64,000 bases of DNA from Sphingomonas yantingensis (GCF_014199325.1 NZ_JACIJJ010000002.1:558001-622000), one strand, 5' to 3'. Counted from the first letter of the stretch, positions 55,373 to 64,000 are shown. Notes: generated by a model from the sequence alone, not told the origin. Made by a program: numbers and translations.

Positions 55373-56632
55373 TCAGCCGCCGGCGGAGCGGATCGCCTTT
55401 TCGGTGAGCGCCGCCTCACCCTCGACCCGGGCGACCACCTCGAGCATCCCGTTCAGGCCCGCGCGCGCTACCAGAAGGACGAATTCCTCGTCCCCCGCAG
55501 CGATCGGCAGCGAGGCGATCGGCGCCTTTGCCCGCAGCATATCGGCGGCGGCGGCAAAGCCATCGGGCCTTGTCGCCGGCCGGCGCACGGCGCGCTCGGC
55601 GGCGACGATCCCCTTGATCCCGCCCTCGGCGCCCGACAGGAACGCCGCGAATCCCTCGACTGCGATCCCCTGGCGACGAGCGTGCGTCAGCACGGCGGCA
55701 TATTCGGTCAGCCGCGTCTTGTCTTGGCCCACACCGAAGACGAGCTTGACGATTGGCGTCATCGGCGCGCGCGCCTGCGGCTTGAGTCCCGCATCGTCGA
55801 GCAGTTCGGCATAACCCTCAGGATCGCCCGCCGCGGCCTCTGCAAAGGCATAGGCGCGATCGAGCGCGCGATACAGCGCGGCGCGGGTCCGCTTGTCGGC
55901 TTGGCCCACATCGTCGGCGCAGGCGCGTGCATTGTCGAGCAGGTCGGCAAGCCCGGCATCGGCATCGAGGAAATCTGGCGCCACCGGCGCTTCGTCTACC
56001 GGCGGCTCGGCAAACACCGCCGAGGGGCCGTCGGCCCAGGCCGGTGCCACCGCCACCTCGATCCGCGGCAACTCGCGGCGCGCCGCCTCTACCTCCGCGG
56101 CCAGACGTGCCTGCATCTCGTCGTCGACGGTCACCTTCCAGTTGATGACGCCGTAGATGAAGTCGATCGTGTCGTCATCGGAGGAGAAGGGCATCAGGAT
56201 GCCGCGATAGAGCGTGTTCTGTCCCTTCTGGCCGACGAACTCCGCCTCGAACCCGATCGGCGCGCGGTTGGCGATGATCTGGAGATAATGGTCGGTCAGC
56301 CGCGACAGCAGCGAGCGGGCGGGCACTTCGCTGATCTGGCGGATGCTCGCCTCGACCCCGCATTCCTCGCGCAGTGACCGGCCGAGATAGGCGACCGCCG
56401 GATCCTCGACCCCATGCGAGAAATCGAGGAGCACGCTGTTCGCGCCGAAATCGGCGATGTTCGTGGGATCGAGATCCTCGATCGAGGGATAGGCGCGCCC
56501 GCCGAGCAGCGAGACCCAGTAATTATAGGCGCGGACGTGCATCCGGCGCTCGTCGGTGCCGATGTCGAGCGGGTGCCCCGCGCCGCCGGTCTTTGCGGTC
56601 GCCTCGCCCTCTGCGCCCTTCACCATGTTCAT
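55373..56632 (-). CDS. PAS_5 (DUF1388-like) domain regulator
   Basis: 419 residues. The N-terminal PAS_5 domain spans about residues 30-165 (YNYWVSLLGGRAYPSIEDLDP, then RLTDHYLQIIANRAPIGFEAEF). The C-terminal half is mostly helical, of unknown type. PAS_5 proteins such as Caulobacter MopJ affect cell-cycle and nutrient signalling. It precedes the NAD-GDH gene, so a metabolic sensor is a fair guess. A GAGGA ribosome site supports 56632. Confidence 0.78.
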   Translation of the reverse strand: MNMVKGAEGEATAKTGGAGHPLDIGTDERRMHVRAYNYWVSLLGGRAYPSIEDLDPTNIADFGANSVLLDFSHGVEDPAVAYLGRSLREECGVEASIRQISEVPARSLLSRLTDHYLQIIANRAPIGFEAEFVGQKGQNTLYRGILMPFSSDDDTIDFIYGVINWKVTVDDEMQARLAAEVEAARRELPRIEVAVAPAWADGPSAVFAEPPVDEAPVAPDFLDADAGLADLLDNARACADDVGQADKRTRAALYRALDRAYAFAEAAAGDPEGYAELLDDAGLKPQARAPMTPIVKLVFGVGQDKTRLTEYAAVLTHARRQGIAVEGFAAFLSGAEGGIKGIVAAERAVRRPATRPDGFAAAADMLRAKAPIASLPIAAGDEEFVLLVARAGLNGMLEVVARVEGEAALTEKAIRSAGG

Positions 56633-56806
56633 GCCGCCATCCTCGCTCGGGCACGAAGCGCCCCTTGGTCCTTGGGCGCCGTTTTGCACGCTGCTTGGTA
56701 AACGATGTGTAAAGCCGCCGGGCGGACGCGATCGCGCTCAAGCCCGCTTGTCAGCTCGCCCGACCCCTGCTAAGCGCCCCGCCTCGACGCCGTTTCGGCG
56801 CCCGGA

Positions 56807-56882
56807 GCCGCCTTAGCTCAGTTGGTAGAGCATCGCATTCGTAATGCGGGGGTCACAGGTTCGAGTCCTGTAGGCGGCACCA
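56807..56882 (+). tRNA. tRNA-Thr (anticodon CGT)
   Basis: Cloverleaf of 76 bases: acceptor GCCGCCT/AGGCGGC, D-arm GCTC...GAGC, anticodon loop TTCGTAA giving CGT, T-arm GTTCGAGT, and encoded CCA. The gene sits at the edge of the restriction-modification region, so its 3' end is a candidate integration site. Confidence 0.95.
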
Positions 56883-57261
56883 CCACTTTCAGCAGGGGAA
56901 TTCGGCGGCGTCCAAGCGAACGTGCGTTCGGCTGGGTCGGCGTTTGGGTACTACGTGGGACGCTTTGGGGTAGGAAGCGCGGCCAAATCCAGCTGACGCT
57001 CTTCTGAGGCCTGAGGCGTCTGCTGTCGGGCCGGTTCAGGATTGACAGCTTTCAGCTGCGCGGCTCACCAGATCGGTCGGTGCAGATTGTCGACGGTGCG
57101 TGGGGCTTTCAGTCGTGAACTACCCCACAGCTATCGGCCGATCAGGCGAAAAGTCCTTACGACGGATTGTCGCGTTGCCCGATTGGGGTTTAACCGCCCT
57201 CCATACCCTCTAACCGCCCGCGAGGTATCAGCTTGTCGCTCGCTCAAGGGCTGGCTAGCTG
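56883..57261. other. gene-free stretch at the island border
   Basis: 379 bases between tRNA-Thr and hsdM. Short open frames are present on the plus strand, but none has a plausible ribosome site or protein-like composition. No clear inverted repeat or integrase remnant is seen. It probably holds the hsd promoter. Confidence 0.5.
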
Positions 57262-58719
57262 ATGCCCATGTTCGAAAACGCATTCAACAGCGTCGATCGC
57301 GCGATGCGCAATGACGAGGGCCTGGCGTCGGAGCTCGAGTATGCCGAGCAGACCAGCTGGATCCTGTTCCTGAAATACCTCGACGATCTCGAATCCGCGC
57401 AGGAAGATGAGGCCGAACTCGAGGGTCGCGAGTACCAACCGATCCTGGAACCTGAATATCGATGGGATGTGTGGGCCGCACCGAAGCGGTATGATGGCGA
57501 GATTGATCATCAGATCGCCATGACGGGTCAGGACCTGATCGATTTCGTCAATGGAAAGCTGTTCCCCTATCTGAAGGGCTTCAGCAAATCTGCCAGCGAT
57601 GCCGAAACCATCGAATACAAGATCGGCGAAATTTTCACTGAGATCATCAACCGCTTCCGCTCCGGCTACTCCCTGCGCGAGGTAATCGACATCGTCGACA
57701 CGCTCGATTTCGGCAGTAGCAAGGCCAAGCACGAGCTGTCCGATCTCTACGAGACCCGTATCAAGCGCATGGGGAACGCCGGGCGCAATGGCGGCGAATA
57801 TTACACCCCGCGGCCGCTCATTCGCGCCATGATCAAGGTCGTTGACCCCACGATCGGCGAGACCATCTACGACGGTGCGGCTGGTTCGGCCGGGTTTCTT
57901 TGCGAGGCGTTCGAATACCTGCGCCGGCCGGACCTGTCCGCTGCCGAGTGGGACATTCTACAGCGTAAGACCTTCTACGGGCAGGAGAAGAAATCACTCG
58001 CCTATGTGCTGGGCGTGATGAACATGATCCTGCACGGGATCGAGGCGCCGCAGATCCGCCACACCAACACGCTCACCGAGAACGTGATGGACATCCAGCA
58101 GGCCGACCGTCACGACATCGTGCTGGCCAACCCGCCCTTCGGCGGCGGTGAGCGCAAGGAGGTGCAGCAGAACTTCCCGATCAAGTCTGGGGAGACCGCC
58201 TACCTCTTTATGCAGCACTTCATCCGCAAGCTGAAAGCCGGCGGGCGCGCGGCGGTGGTGATCAAGAACACCTTTCTCAGCAACACCGACAACGCCAGCG
58301 TCGAACTGCGCAAGGAATTGCTGACCAGCTGCAACCTCCATACCGTGCTCGATTGCCCCGGCGGCACGTTCCAGGGCGCAGGCGTGAAGACGGTGGTGCT
58401 GTTCTTCGAGAAGGGCGCGCCCACCCGGCAGGTCTGGTATTACCAGCTCGATCCGGGCCGCTCGCTCGGCAAGACCAATGCGCTAAATGACGACGACCTT
58501 GCCGAGTTCGTCGCCCTTCAGTCGGACAAGGCGGACAGCGCCAAGAGCTGGACGGTGGATGTCGGCGATCTCGACAAGGCGACATGGGATCTGTCGGTCC
58601 GCAATCCTACCGCACCCGAGGAAGCGCCGCTGCGCGCACCCGAGCAGATAATCGCCGACATGCTCGCCCGCGACGACGAGACGCGGCAAATCCTTGAAGA
58701 GATCCGGGGGATGCTGTGA
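57262..58719 (+). CDS. hsdM: type I restriction-modification DNA methyltransferase subunit
   Basis: 485 residues, full length. The N-terminal HsdM helical domain (AEQTSWILFLKYLDDLE) precedes the adenine methyltransferase core with motif I YDGAAGSAGFL (204-213) and catalytic NPPF (290-293). It methylates the target site with HsdS and forms the restriction complex with HsdR. A second ATG at 57268 is possible. Its stop overlaps the hsdS GTG (GTGA). Confidence 0.95.
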   Translation: MPMFENAFNSVDRAMRNDEGLASELEYAEQTSWILFLKYLDDLESAQEDEAELEGREYQPILEPEYRWDVWAAPKRYDGEIDHQIAMTGQDLIDFVNGKLFPYLKGFSKSASDAETIEYKIGEIFTEIINRFRSGYSLREVIDIVDTLDFGSSKAKHELSDLYETRIKRMGNAGRNGGEYYTPRPLIRAMIKVVDPTIGETIYDGAAGSAGFLCEAFEYLRRPDLSAAEWDILQRKTFYGQEKKSLAYVLGVMNMILHGIEAPQIRHTNTLTENVMDIQQADRHDIVLANPPFGGGERKEVQQNFPIKSGETAYLFMQHFIRKLKAGGRAAVVIKNTFLSNTDNASVELRKELLTSCNLHTVLDCPGGTFQGAGVKTVVLFFEKGAPTRQVWYYQLDPGRSLGKTNALNDDDLAEFVALQSDKADSAKSWTVDVGDLDKATWDLSVRNPTAPEEAPLRAPEQIIADMLARDDETRQILEEIRGML

Positions 58720-59984
58720 CAGCCATCGCCAAAGCTTCCGACAAAGCATTTGGATGGCGGCGGCTTCCATTGGAGGATTGCTGCACGTTCCACAACGGGC
58801 TCTGGACCGGGAAGAAGCCGCCTTTCGAAACAGCGACCGTCATCCGAAACACCAACTTCACTGCCGACGGATTGATCGATCTCTCGGACGTGGCGGTGCT
58901 GCAAGTCGAAGCCAACCAGCTTAGTAAGCGCCGCCTCCAAAAGGGCGACATCATCATCGAGAAGTCAGGCGGCGGCCCCAAGCAGCCCGTTGGCCGTGTT
59001 GTGCTGTTCGACATCGATGAAGGCGTTTACTCCTTCAGCAACTTCACAAGCGCAATACGAGTCAAAGACCAGAACCAGCTTGACCCCCGATACCTCCACC
59101 GCGTTTTGTATTGGTGGTATGTGGACGGGCGGACGGAGCCACTCCAGCGACGATCAACCGGTATCCGAAATCTGGACTTCAGCGCATATCAACGCCTCGA
59201 GGTGCCGATACCGCCGCTGGAAGAGCAGAAGCGGATTGTTGCGGTGCTGGATCAGGCCTTCGACGCCCTCGACCGCGCCCACGCCCGAGCCGAAGCCAAT
59301 CTGGCGGATGCCGAAGGCTTCTTTGCATCGTTCATCGAAGCCGAGCTCGAGAAATCTGGCGGTGCCGTTTTGACGCTGCAGCAGATGCTGGATGCTGGCA
59401 TGATTCTCAGTCATCTCGACGGCAATCACGGAGAGAACTATCCCCGCAAAGAAGAGTTCGTTGACGAAGGTGTCCCGTATGTGTCGGCCAACTGCATCAA
59501 AGATGGGCGAATCGATCTAACACTTGCGAAATTTCTTTCAGAGGATCGCGCCGCCGTCTTTAGAAAGGGCGTGGCCCAAGACGGCGACGTCATCTTCGCA
59601 CACAACGCCACGGTAGGGCCTGTCGCAACCCTCAGAACAGAAAATTCCAAGGTCATTTTGAGCACATCGGTGACCTATTATCGTCCTTTTTTGGAAAGGG
59701 TTCTCCCTGAGTTTCTCATGTATGAGATGCGTAGCTCGGCATTCAAAAAACAATACGAGGCGGTCATGAAGCAGGCTACTCGAAATCAGGTTCCGATCAC
59801 CGCTCAGCGAAGACTCACCCACACCATACCCGATTTGCCTGTCCAAAGGCGGGTTATTGCTGCAGCTATTGAACTTGAAGGAAAATCGCGAAGCCTTAAC
59901 GATCTTTATTCTGGGCAGATCTCGGACATCAACGAAATGAGAGCATCCCTCCTAAAAAAAGCCTTCGCCGGGGAGCTGACCTGA
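58716..59984 (+). CDS. hsdS: type I restriction-modification specificity subunit
   Basis: 422 residues. Two target-recognition domains are visible: the first about 1-170, the second about 215-400. They are separated by helical conserved regions (PLEEQKRIVAVLDQAFDALDRAHA and LPVQRRVIAAAIELEGK). It sets the DNA target for both methylation and cutting. The start is GTG inside the hsdM stop. The second half is AT-richer than the chromosome around it. Confidence 0.93.
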   Translation: MTAIAKASDKAFGWRRLPLEDCCTFHNGLWTGKKPPFETATVIRNTNFTADGLIDLSDVAVLQVEANQLSKRRLQKGDIIIEKSGGGPKQPVGRVVLFDIDEGVYSFSNFTSAIRVKDQNQLDPRYLHRVLYWWYVDGRTEPLQRRSTGIRNLDFSAYQRLEVPIPPLEEQKRIVAVLDQAFDALDRAHARAEANLADAEGFFASFIEAELEKSGGAVLTLQQMLDAGMILSHLDGNHGENYPRKEEFVDEGVPYVSANCIKDGRIDLTLAKFLSEDRAAVFRKGVAQDGDVIFAHNATVGPVATLRTENSKVILSTSVTYYRPFLERVLPEFLMYEMRSSAFKKQYEAVMKQATRNQVPITAQRRLTHTIPDLPVQRRVIAAAIELEGKSRSLNDLYSGQISDINEMRASLLKKAFAGELT

Positions 59985-59988
59985 GCCG

Positions 59989-62295
59989 ATGCAGGAAACT
60001 GAAGCTGATACCCGCGCCAATCGCATCGATCCTATTCTGCGTGATGCCGGCTGGGGAGTGGTCGAGGGCGCGCAAATCCGGCGGGAGGCGATCTGCCCCG
60101 GCCGCATCATGCCCGGTGGGCAGCGCGGGGCACCGCTCTCGGCCGATTACGTCTTTGAATATCGCGGGCATAAGCTCGCTACGATGGAGGCCAAGCGCCA
60201 CGGCAAGGGTGCAGGCGCGGGCGTCGGTCAGGCCAAGGATTACTCGACCCGCCTGAAGGCGCGCTTCGCCTATGCCTCCGACGGGGCCCAGTGGTATGAG
60301 GTCGACATGCACACGGGCAAGGAAGGGGCCATCGCCCCGCCTTTCCCGACGCCCGACGAGTTGTGGCAACGGTGCTTCCCGACCGGCAATGCATGGCGCG
60401 AACGCTTCGGTGCGGTGCCCTTTGAGACCGGCGGCGGCAAGTGGCAGCCGCGCTATTATCAGCACAACGCCGTCACCGCCGTGCTGGAGGCGATTGCCAA
60501 GGATCAGCAGCGCATCCTGCTGACGCTCGCCACGGGCACGGGCAAGACCTCGATCGCATTCCAGATCGCGTGGAAGCTGTTTCAGTCGCGCTGGAACCTG
60601 ACCCGCGAGCCAACCCGCCGCCCGCGCATCCTGTTTCTCGCCGATCGCAACATCCTCGCGGATCAGGCCTACAACGCCTTCAGCGCCTTCCCGCCCGACG
60701 CGCTGTGCCGCATCAGCCCGGAGGAAATCCGCAAGCAGGGCAAGGTGCCCACCAATGCGAGCGTGTTCTTCACGATCTTCCAGACCTTCATGACCGGCGA
60801 CGATGAGTTCCGGTTCGAGGGGTATGAGCCGGACTTCTTCGACTTCATCGTGATCGACGAATGCCACCGCGGCGGCGCGCGGGACGAAAGCACGTGGCGC
60901 GGGATCCTCGAATACTTCGCGCCCGCCGTGCAGCTTGGCCTCACCGCCACGCCCAAGCGGGACGTGAACGCCGACACCTACCGCTATTTCGGCGACCCGG
61001 TTTATACCTATGCGCTGAAGGAAGGGATCGGCGACGGCTTCCTCACGCCGTTCAAGGTGCGCCAGATGGCGAGCACCATGGACACCTATACCTTCAGCGA
61101 TGAGGACGAGGTGGTGAGCGGGGAGATCGACCCGGACAAGGAATACACCGAGGCCGATTTCAACACGAAGCTGATCATCGACGAGCGCGAGATGAGCCGG
61201 GTGTGCGAGTTCATGGACCAGATCGACCAGCGCCAGAAGACGTTGGTGTTCTGCGCGACGCAGGATCACGCCGCCCGGGTGCGCAACTTCATCAACCAGG
61301 TGAAGACCAACCCCGACCCGCACTACTGCGAGCGGGTGACGGCGGACGACGGCAAGCTGGGCGAACAGCACCTGCGCGAGTTCCAGGACAACGAAAAGAC
61401 CCTGCCGACGATCCTCACCACATCGCAGAAGCTCTCGACGGGGGTGGACGCGCGCAATGTGCGCAACATCGTGCTGTTGCGCCCGGTGAAGTCGATGATC
61501 GAGTTCAAGCAGATCATCGGCCGGGGCACGCGCACGTTCGACGGGAAGGACTTCTTCACAATTTACGACTTTGTGAAGGCCTATCAACACTTCAAGGATC
61601 CGGCGTGGGACGGCGAGCCCGAAGAGCCAGTAACAGGACCGGGTGGGCCGAAGCCGCCGCGGCCGCCCGAGCCGCCCGACGGTGGTGACGATCCGGTCGA
61701 GCCCACGCCTCCGGGTGAAAAGGTGGTGGTGAAGCTCGCCGACGGCAAAGAACGCAAGATCCGGTATGTCGCCGAGACGACCTATTGGTTCAACGGCCGA
61801 CAGATCACCGCGAAGGAGTTCATGGAGCAGCTGTTTGGCGATCTTGGCACCATGGTTGGCAGCGCCGATGAGCTTCGCGCGATCTGGACGGATCCCGACC
61901 GCCGAACTGTATTCATCCGGCGGCTCGAAGAAATGGGCTATGATCACGATCGCATGGACGACATGCGCCGACTGATCGATGCTCCCAATAGCGATATTTT
62001 CGATGTGCTCGCTTACGTGCGTTTTATGCTCAGTCCGCGTTCGCGCTCAACACGGGTTGAGGGCGCAAAGGCAACAGGGCTGTCTGGCTATGAGGCCGAA
62101 ATGCGGGAGTTCCTGACCTATATCCTGCAGGCTTACGAAATGCAGGGAATCCAAGAGCTCGCCCCGCACCGGATCAGCGATTTTCTGCAGATTAGGTATG
62201 GCGGCACCAATGATGCAAAACGAGCGCTTGGATCGATCCCGCAGATCAGGAGCGCCTTCATCAATATCCAGAGGCACCTCTTTATCCAAGGATAG
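59989..62295 (+). CDS. hsdR: type I restriction endonuclease subunit, EcoEI-like
   Basis: 768 residues. The nuclease motif is D53 with E67-A-K69 (MEAKRHGKG). The SF2 translocase has ATGTGKT (181-187), DECH (290-293), LTATPK, and motif VI QIIGRGTR (508-515). A proline-rich linker of about 30 residues (544-577) joins it to a C-terminal helical domain. It cuts unmethylated DNA after ATP-driven translocation. It starts 4 bases after hsdS and has all key residues, so the system looks intact. Confidence 0.95.
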   Translation: MQETEADTRANRIDPILRDAGWGVVEGAQIRREAICPGRIMPGGQRGAPLSADYVFEYRGHKLATMEAKRHGKGAGAGVGQAKDYSTRLKARFAYASDGAQWYEVDMHTGKEGAIAPPFPTPDELWQRCFPTGNAWRERFGAVPFETGGGKWQPRYYQHNAVTAVLEAIAKDQQRILLTLATGTGKTSIAFQIAWKLFQSRWNLTREPTRRPRILFLADRNILADQAYNAFSAFPPDALCRISPEEIRKQGKVPTNASVFFTIFQTFMTGDDEFRFEGYEPDFFDFIVIDECHRGGARDESTWRGILEYFAPAVQLGLTATPKRDVNADTYRYFGDPVYTYALKEGIGDGFLTPFKVRQMASTMDTYTFSDEDEVVSGEIDPDKEYTEADFNTKLIIDEREMSRVCEFMDQIDQRQKTLVFCATQDHAARVRNFINQVKTNPDPHYCERVTADDGKLGEQHLREFQDNEKTLPTILTTSQKLSTGVDARNVRNIVLLRPVKSMIEFKQIIGRGTRTFDGKDFFTIYDFVKAYQHFKDPAWDGEPEEPVTGPGGPKPPRPPEPPDGGDDPVEPTPPGEKVVVKLADGKERKIRYVAETTYWFNGRQITAKEFMEQLFGDLGTMVGSADELRAIWTDPDRRTVFIRRLEEMGYDHDRMDDMRRLIDAPNSDIFDVLAYVRFMLSPRSRSTRVEGAKATGLSGYEAEMREFLTYILQAYEMQGIQELAPHRISDFLQIRYGGTNDAKRALGSIPQIRSAFINIQRHLFIQG

Positions 62296-62682
62296 AACGG
62301 CTCTTCCTGGGCTGGTTGCTGACTCACAACTTTCGGGAGGTCGATCGAGGAAAGCTGCCACAGCCGGCCTTTGGCCGCGCACGATAGCTTCGGCCAAAGT
62401 CAGTCGTCAGCGCCGGCCGATCGACTGCCAGCTCGCGGCCGATGCGGCCCTTGAGACCGATCGAAGCTGACGAATTGCCCAGCGAGCGACGCTGAGGGTT
62501 AGGAGGGCCTCGTGTATACTCTCCTCACGAGCTTCGGCCAGCTCCTGGGGAAAGGGCCCCTCCCTGGTCCTTGGTCTTGGATGCCGGATGCTTTCATTCG
62601 CCCGACAGGCGAACGCCGGACCTACCTTGCTTTACCAGCTCGTGAAGAGGAACATGGCATAAGGGACTTCGAGGGGGCGCAT
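62296..62682. other. gene-free stretch before the AAA ATPase gene
   Basis: 387 bases with no convincing gene. An in-frame open extension of the ATPase runs back to a GTG at 62512, which has an AGGAGG ribosome site, but this region also holds a good -10 element at 62515-62520 that would place transcription start after that GTG. Confidence 0.5.
62515..62520 (+). promoter_or_regulatory. possible -10 element (TATACT) for the AAA ATPase gene
   Basis: TATACT preceded by TG. The matching -35 region (62492-62497, CTGAGG) is weak at a 17-base spacing. Transcription would start near 62527, which favours the later start codons at 62581 or 62683. Confidence 0.35.
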
Positions 62683-64000
62683 GTGATCCGCAAGGTATCG
62701 CTAATCAATTTCAAGAAATTCAAGAATACCGAGTTCGAGCTCCATCCTGCTGGGCTTTCGTTCTTAGCTGGAGGTAACAACTCCGGGAAGTCGACACTTC
62801 TGCAGGCAATGGCCGTCTGGGACTTCTGCCGGACCGTCTTGGAGATGGAGCGAGGCCGAGAGAGCCTCTATCCCGGTTACGGAAGGCAGGGCCTAGGCCT
62901 ATCGGATGATGAATTCTCACCACTTGCGTTGCCGAGTCTGAAGCACCTTTGGACGAATCTGACTACTCAGCAGCCAGGTGCAGATGGTTACTCATTATCG
63001 ATTCGCTGCGACTGGACCGACGTGGCGGGTGCAGACAAACATCTGACTTTGGTATTGGCCCTAGCGAATGACCGGCTCTTCTTAAAAGCGTCCAGCACAA
63101 ACCTCGCAGACGGCGATCTGCTGCCTCCCCTGGCTTACCTACCGCCATTCGCAGGCATCAGCAGTCGTGAAAACTACATGTCGGGAGCTGAACGGAGAGC
63201 CATGATCGGTCGCGGACTCGCCGGCGGCGTGATCCGAAACCTGTTGCACGACCTTCACGGGGAGAATGAGAGAAGACGTGCCGAGCTCAAGGAGGGACGG
63301 ACAAAGATCAAAAATTCGGACCTCGAACGCCTTCGGGCCGAGGATCCCTGGGAGGTCCTGCAGCAAACCATGGCGGAAGTTTTCGGTCTTCAGCTTGACG
63401 TGGCGCCCTTCAATGACCTGTATCACACCTACATCAAAGTGAGCACGATCAAGGGCCGATTAGACGGCCGCAAGTTCACGCGCCACAGCGGCTATAAAGC
63501 GCGGGATTTGATGGCGGAGGGAAGTGGGTTTTTGCAGTGGCTGAGCGTGTACGCGCTGGCTGTTTCGCCCTCCGTTCGGACGCTCCTTCTTGATGAGCCG
63601 GATGCGCACCTGCATCCCTCTTTGCAGTCGCAGCTAGTCGAAAAGCTCGAAAGCATCGCTCAACGAAGTGGGAAGCAGGTGTTGCTTGCCACGCACAGCA
63701 CCGAGATCCTGCGGTGGGCCGATCACTCGCAGGTCCTCCGCTTTTCCGGGTCGGGAGCCAAATACCTCCAGGAGGCTGACCAAAAGGTTGGCTTGTTCCT
63801 CGGGCTTGGAAGTGATTATGCGCCAAAGCTCGACCCCCTTAGGCGTGCCCGTCGGCTGCTCATCATTGAGAATCTGAGTGACGCGCGCTTGCTAAAGGCT
63901 TGGGCCAAGCAGCTCGGCACTGCTTGGCCAAAGAACCTGGTAGAGTGGCCTTGGACCGGTGGCAGCGGGGAGCGCAAGCAGCTATTCCTCCAGTTGCAGA
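62683..64000 (+). CDS. OLD-like AAA ATPase with possible TOPRIM domain (partial, runs off the window)
   Basis: At least 439 residues; the 3' end is not in view. Walker A is GGNNSGKST (30-38), an ABC-type signature region is GSGFLQWLSV, Walker B is LLLDEPDAHLHP (D304, E305), and the H-loop is ATHS (336-339). After these, RLLIIENLSDARLL resembles the start of a TOPRIM domain as in OLD and GajA nucleases, but with glutamate-asparagine-leucine in place of the usual acidic-glycine pattern. The GTG start at 62683 has a GAGGGGG site; 62581 and 62512 are alternatives. It is likely a defence ATPase-nuclease. Confidence 0.75.
   Translation, partial: MIRKVSLINFKKFKNTEFELHPAGLSFLAGGNNSGKSTLLQAMAVWDFCRTVLEMERGRESLYPGYGRQGLGLSDDEFSPLALPSLKHLWTNLTTQQPGADGYSLSIRCDWTDVAGADKHLTLVLALANDRLFLKASSTNLADGDLLPPLAYLPPFAGISSRENYMSGAERRAMIGRGLAGGVIRNLLHDLHGENERRRAELKEGRTKIKNSDLERLRAEDPWEVLQQTMAEVFGLQLDVAPFNDLYHTYIKVSTIKGRLDGRKFTRHSGYKARDLMAEGSGFLQWLSVYALAVSPSVRTLLLDEPDAHLHPSLQSQLVEKLESIAQRSGKQVLLATHSTEILRWADHSQVLRFSGSGAKYLQEADQKVGLFLGLGSDYAPKLDPLRRARRLLIIENLSDARLLKAWAKQLGTAWPKNLVEWPWTGGSGERKQLFLQLQ

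Noticed and set aside
57042-57314. 90-codon plus-strand open frame before hsdM
   Set aside because: No ribosome site, atypical composition, and it overlaps the hsdM start in another frame.
62200-62209. GGCGGCACCA, a 10-base match to the tRNA-Thr 3' end, as a possible att repeat
   Set aside because: It lies inside conserved hsdR coding sequence, and 10 bases is within chance in GC-rich DNA.

Overview
The window is a GC-rich bacterial chromosome segment that looks like an alphaproteobacterium of the family Sphingomonadaceae (Sphingomonas-like). The evidence is an F0 ATP synthase operon with separate b' and b subunits, a PhaR-type polyhydroxyalkanoate regulator, an RcdA/DUF1465 protein, a very large NAD-specific glutamate dehydrogenase, a DksA that keeps only one zinc-finger cysteine, a long TonB-dependent receptor, and several long palindromic intergenic elements of the kind scattered through sphingomonad genomes. 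No rRNA is present. Species assignment is inference.

Layout. 1-662: end of a ydbH-ynbE-ydbL envelope lipid-transport cluster. 663-1083: hairpins and a possible 35-residue membrane peptide on the minus strand. 1084-3701: F0 operon atpI-B-E-F'-F. 3771-12765: mostly minus-strand genes (DUF2185 protein, two-domain 2OG-Fe(II) oxygenase, TonB receptor, thiolase, PhaC-like hydrolase, a TPR protein), with phaR transcribed divergently. 12864-23149: plus-strand genes (DUF885 protein, a second 2OG oxygenase, secreted esterase, uvrC, DUF3857/transglutaminase/TPR protein, polysaccharide deacetylase with a GNAT-like partner). 23139-27643: compact minus-strand cluster serS-surE-nlpD-like-K+ channel-DUF486, with overlapping or near-touching genes. 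27744-34740: small regulatory and surface genes (host-attachment protein, Ser/Gly-rich PEP-CTERM-like protein, dksA, PilZ, two YdcH/DUF465 proteins, RcdA-like, Flp pilin, Spx/ArsC-like, panB). 34919-39127: YfgM-like, bamB, der, TusA-like, Hpt. 39188-43897: thiolase and MaoC hydratase divergent from a compact putA. 44133-50528: argG, tRNA-Arg(CCT), DUF1178, nitrilase-family amidase, grxC, comF, methyltransferase, M20 amidohydrolase and a small lipoprotein. 50683-56632: NAD-GDH and a PAS_5 protein.

56807-64000 is different. A tRNA-Thr(CGT) gene is followed by about 380 bp with no convincing gene. Then comes a complete type I restriction-modification operon (hsdM-hsdS-hsdR, 57262-62295), another 390 bp spacer with a good -10 element, and an OLD-like AAA ATPase with a possible TOPRIM domain that runs off the end of the window. 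Base composition drops in hsdS and the ATPase gene. This looks like a defence island with the tRNA gene at its border. It is the likeliest place for an undescribed multi-gene defence system, but its far end is not visible.

How the genes work together. YdbH/YnbE/YdbL, BamB, the YfgM-like protein and the NlpD-like factor serve envelope assembly. The thiolase, PhaC-like hydrolase and PhaR form a carbon-storage module. Thiolase plus MaoC suggests acyl-CoA metabolism, and PutA plus NAD-GDH would feed proline and glutamate into central metabolism. DksA, PilZ, Hpt, RcdA-like and PAS_5 proteins form a loose set of growth and cell-cycle regulators near an Flp pilin gene. Start sites were chosen by Shine-Dalgarno position, overlap with the upstream stop, and family length. 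No database search was run.
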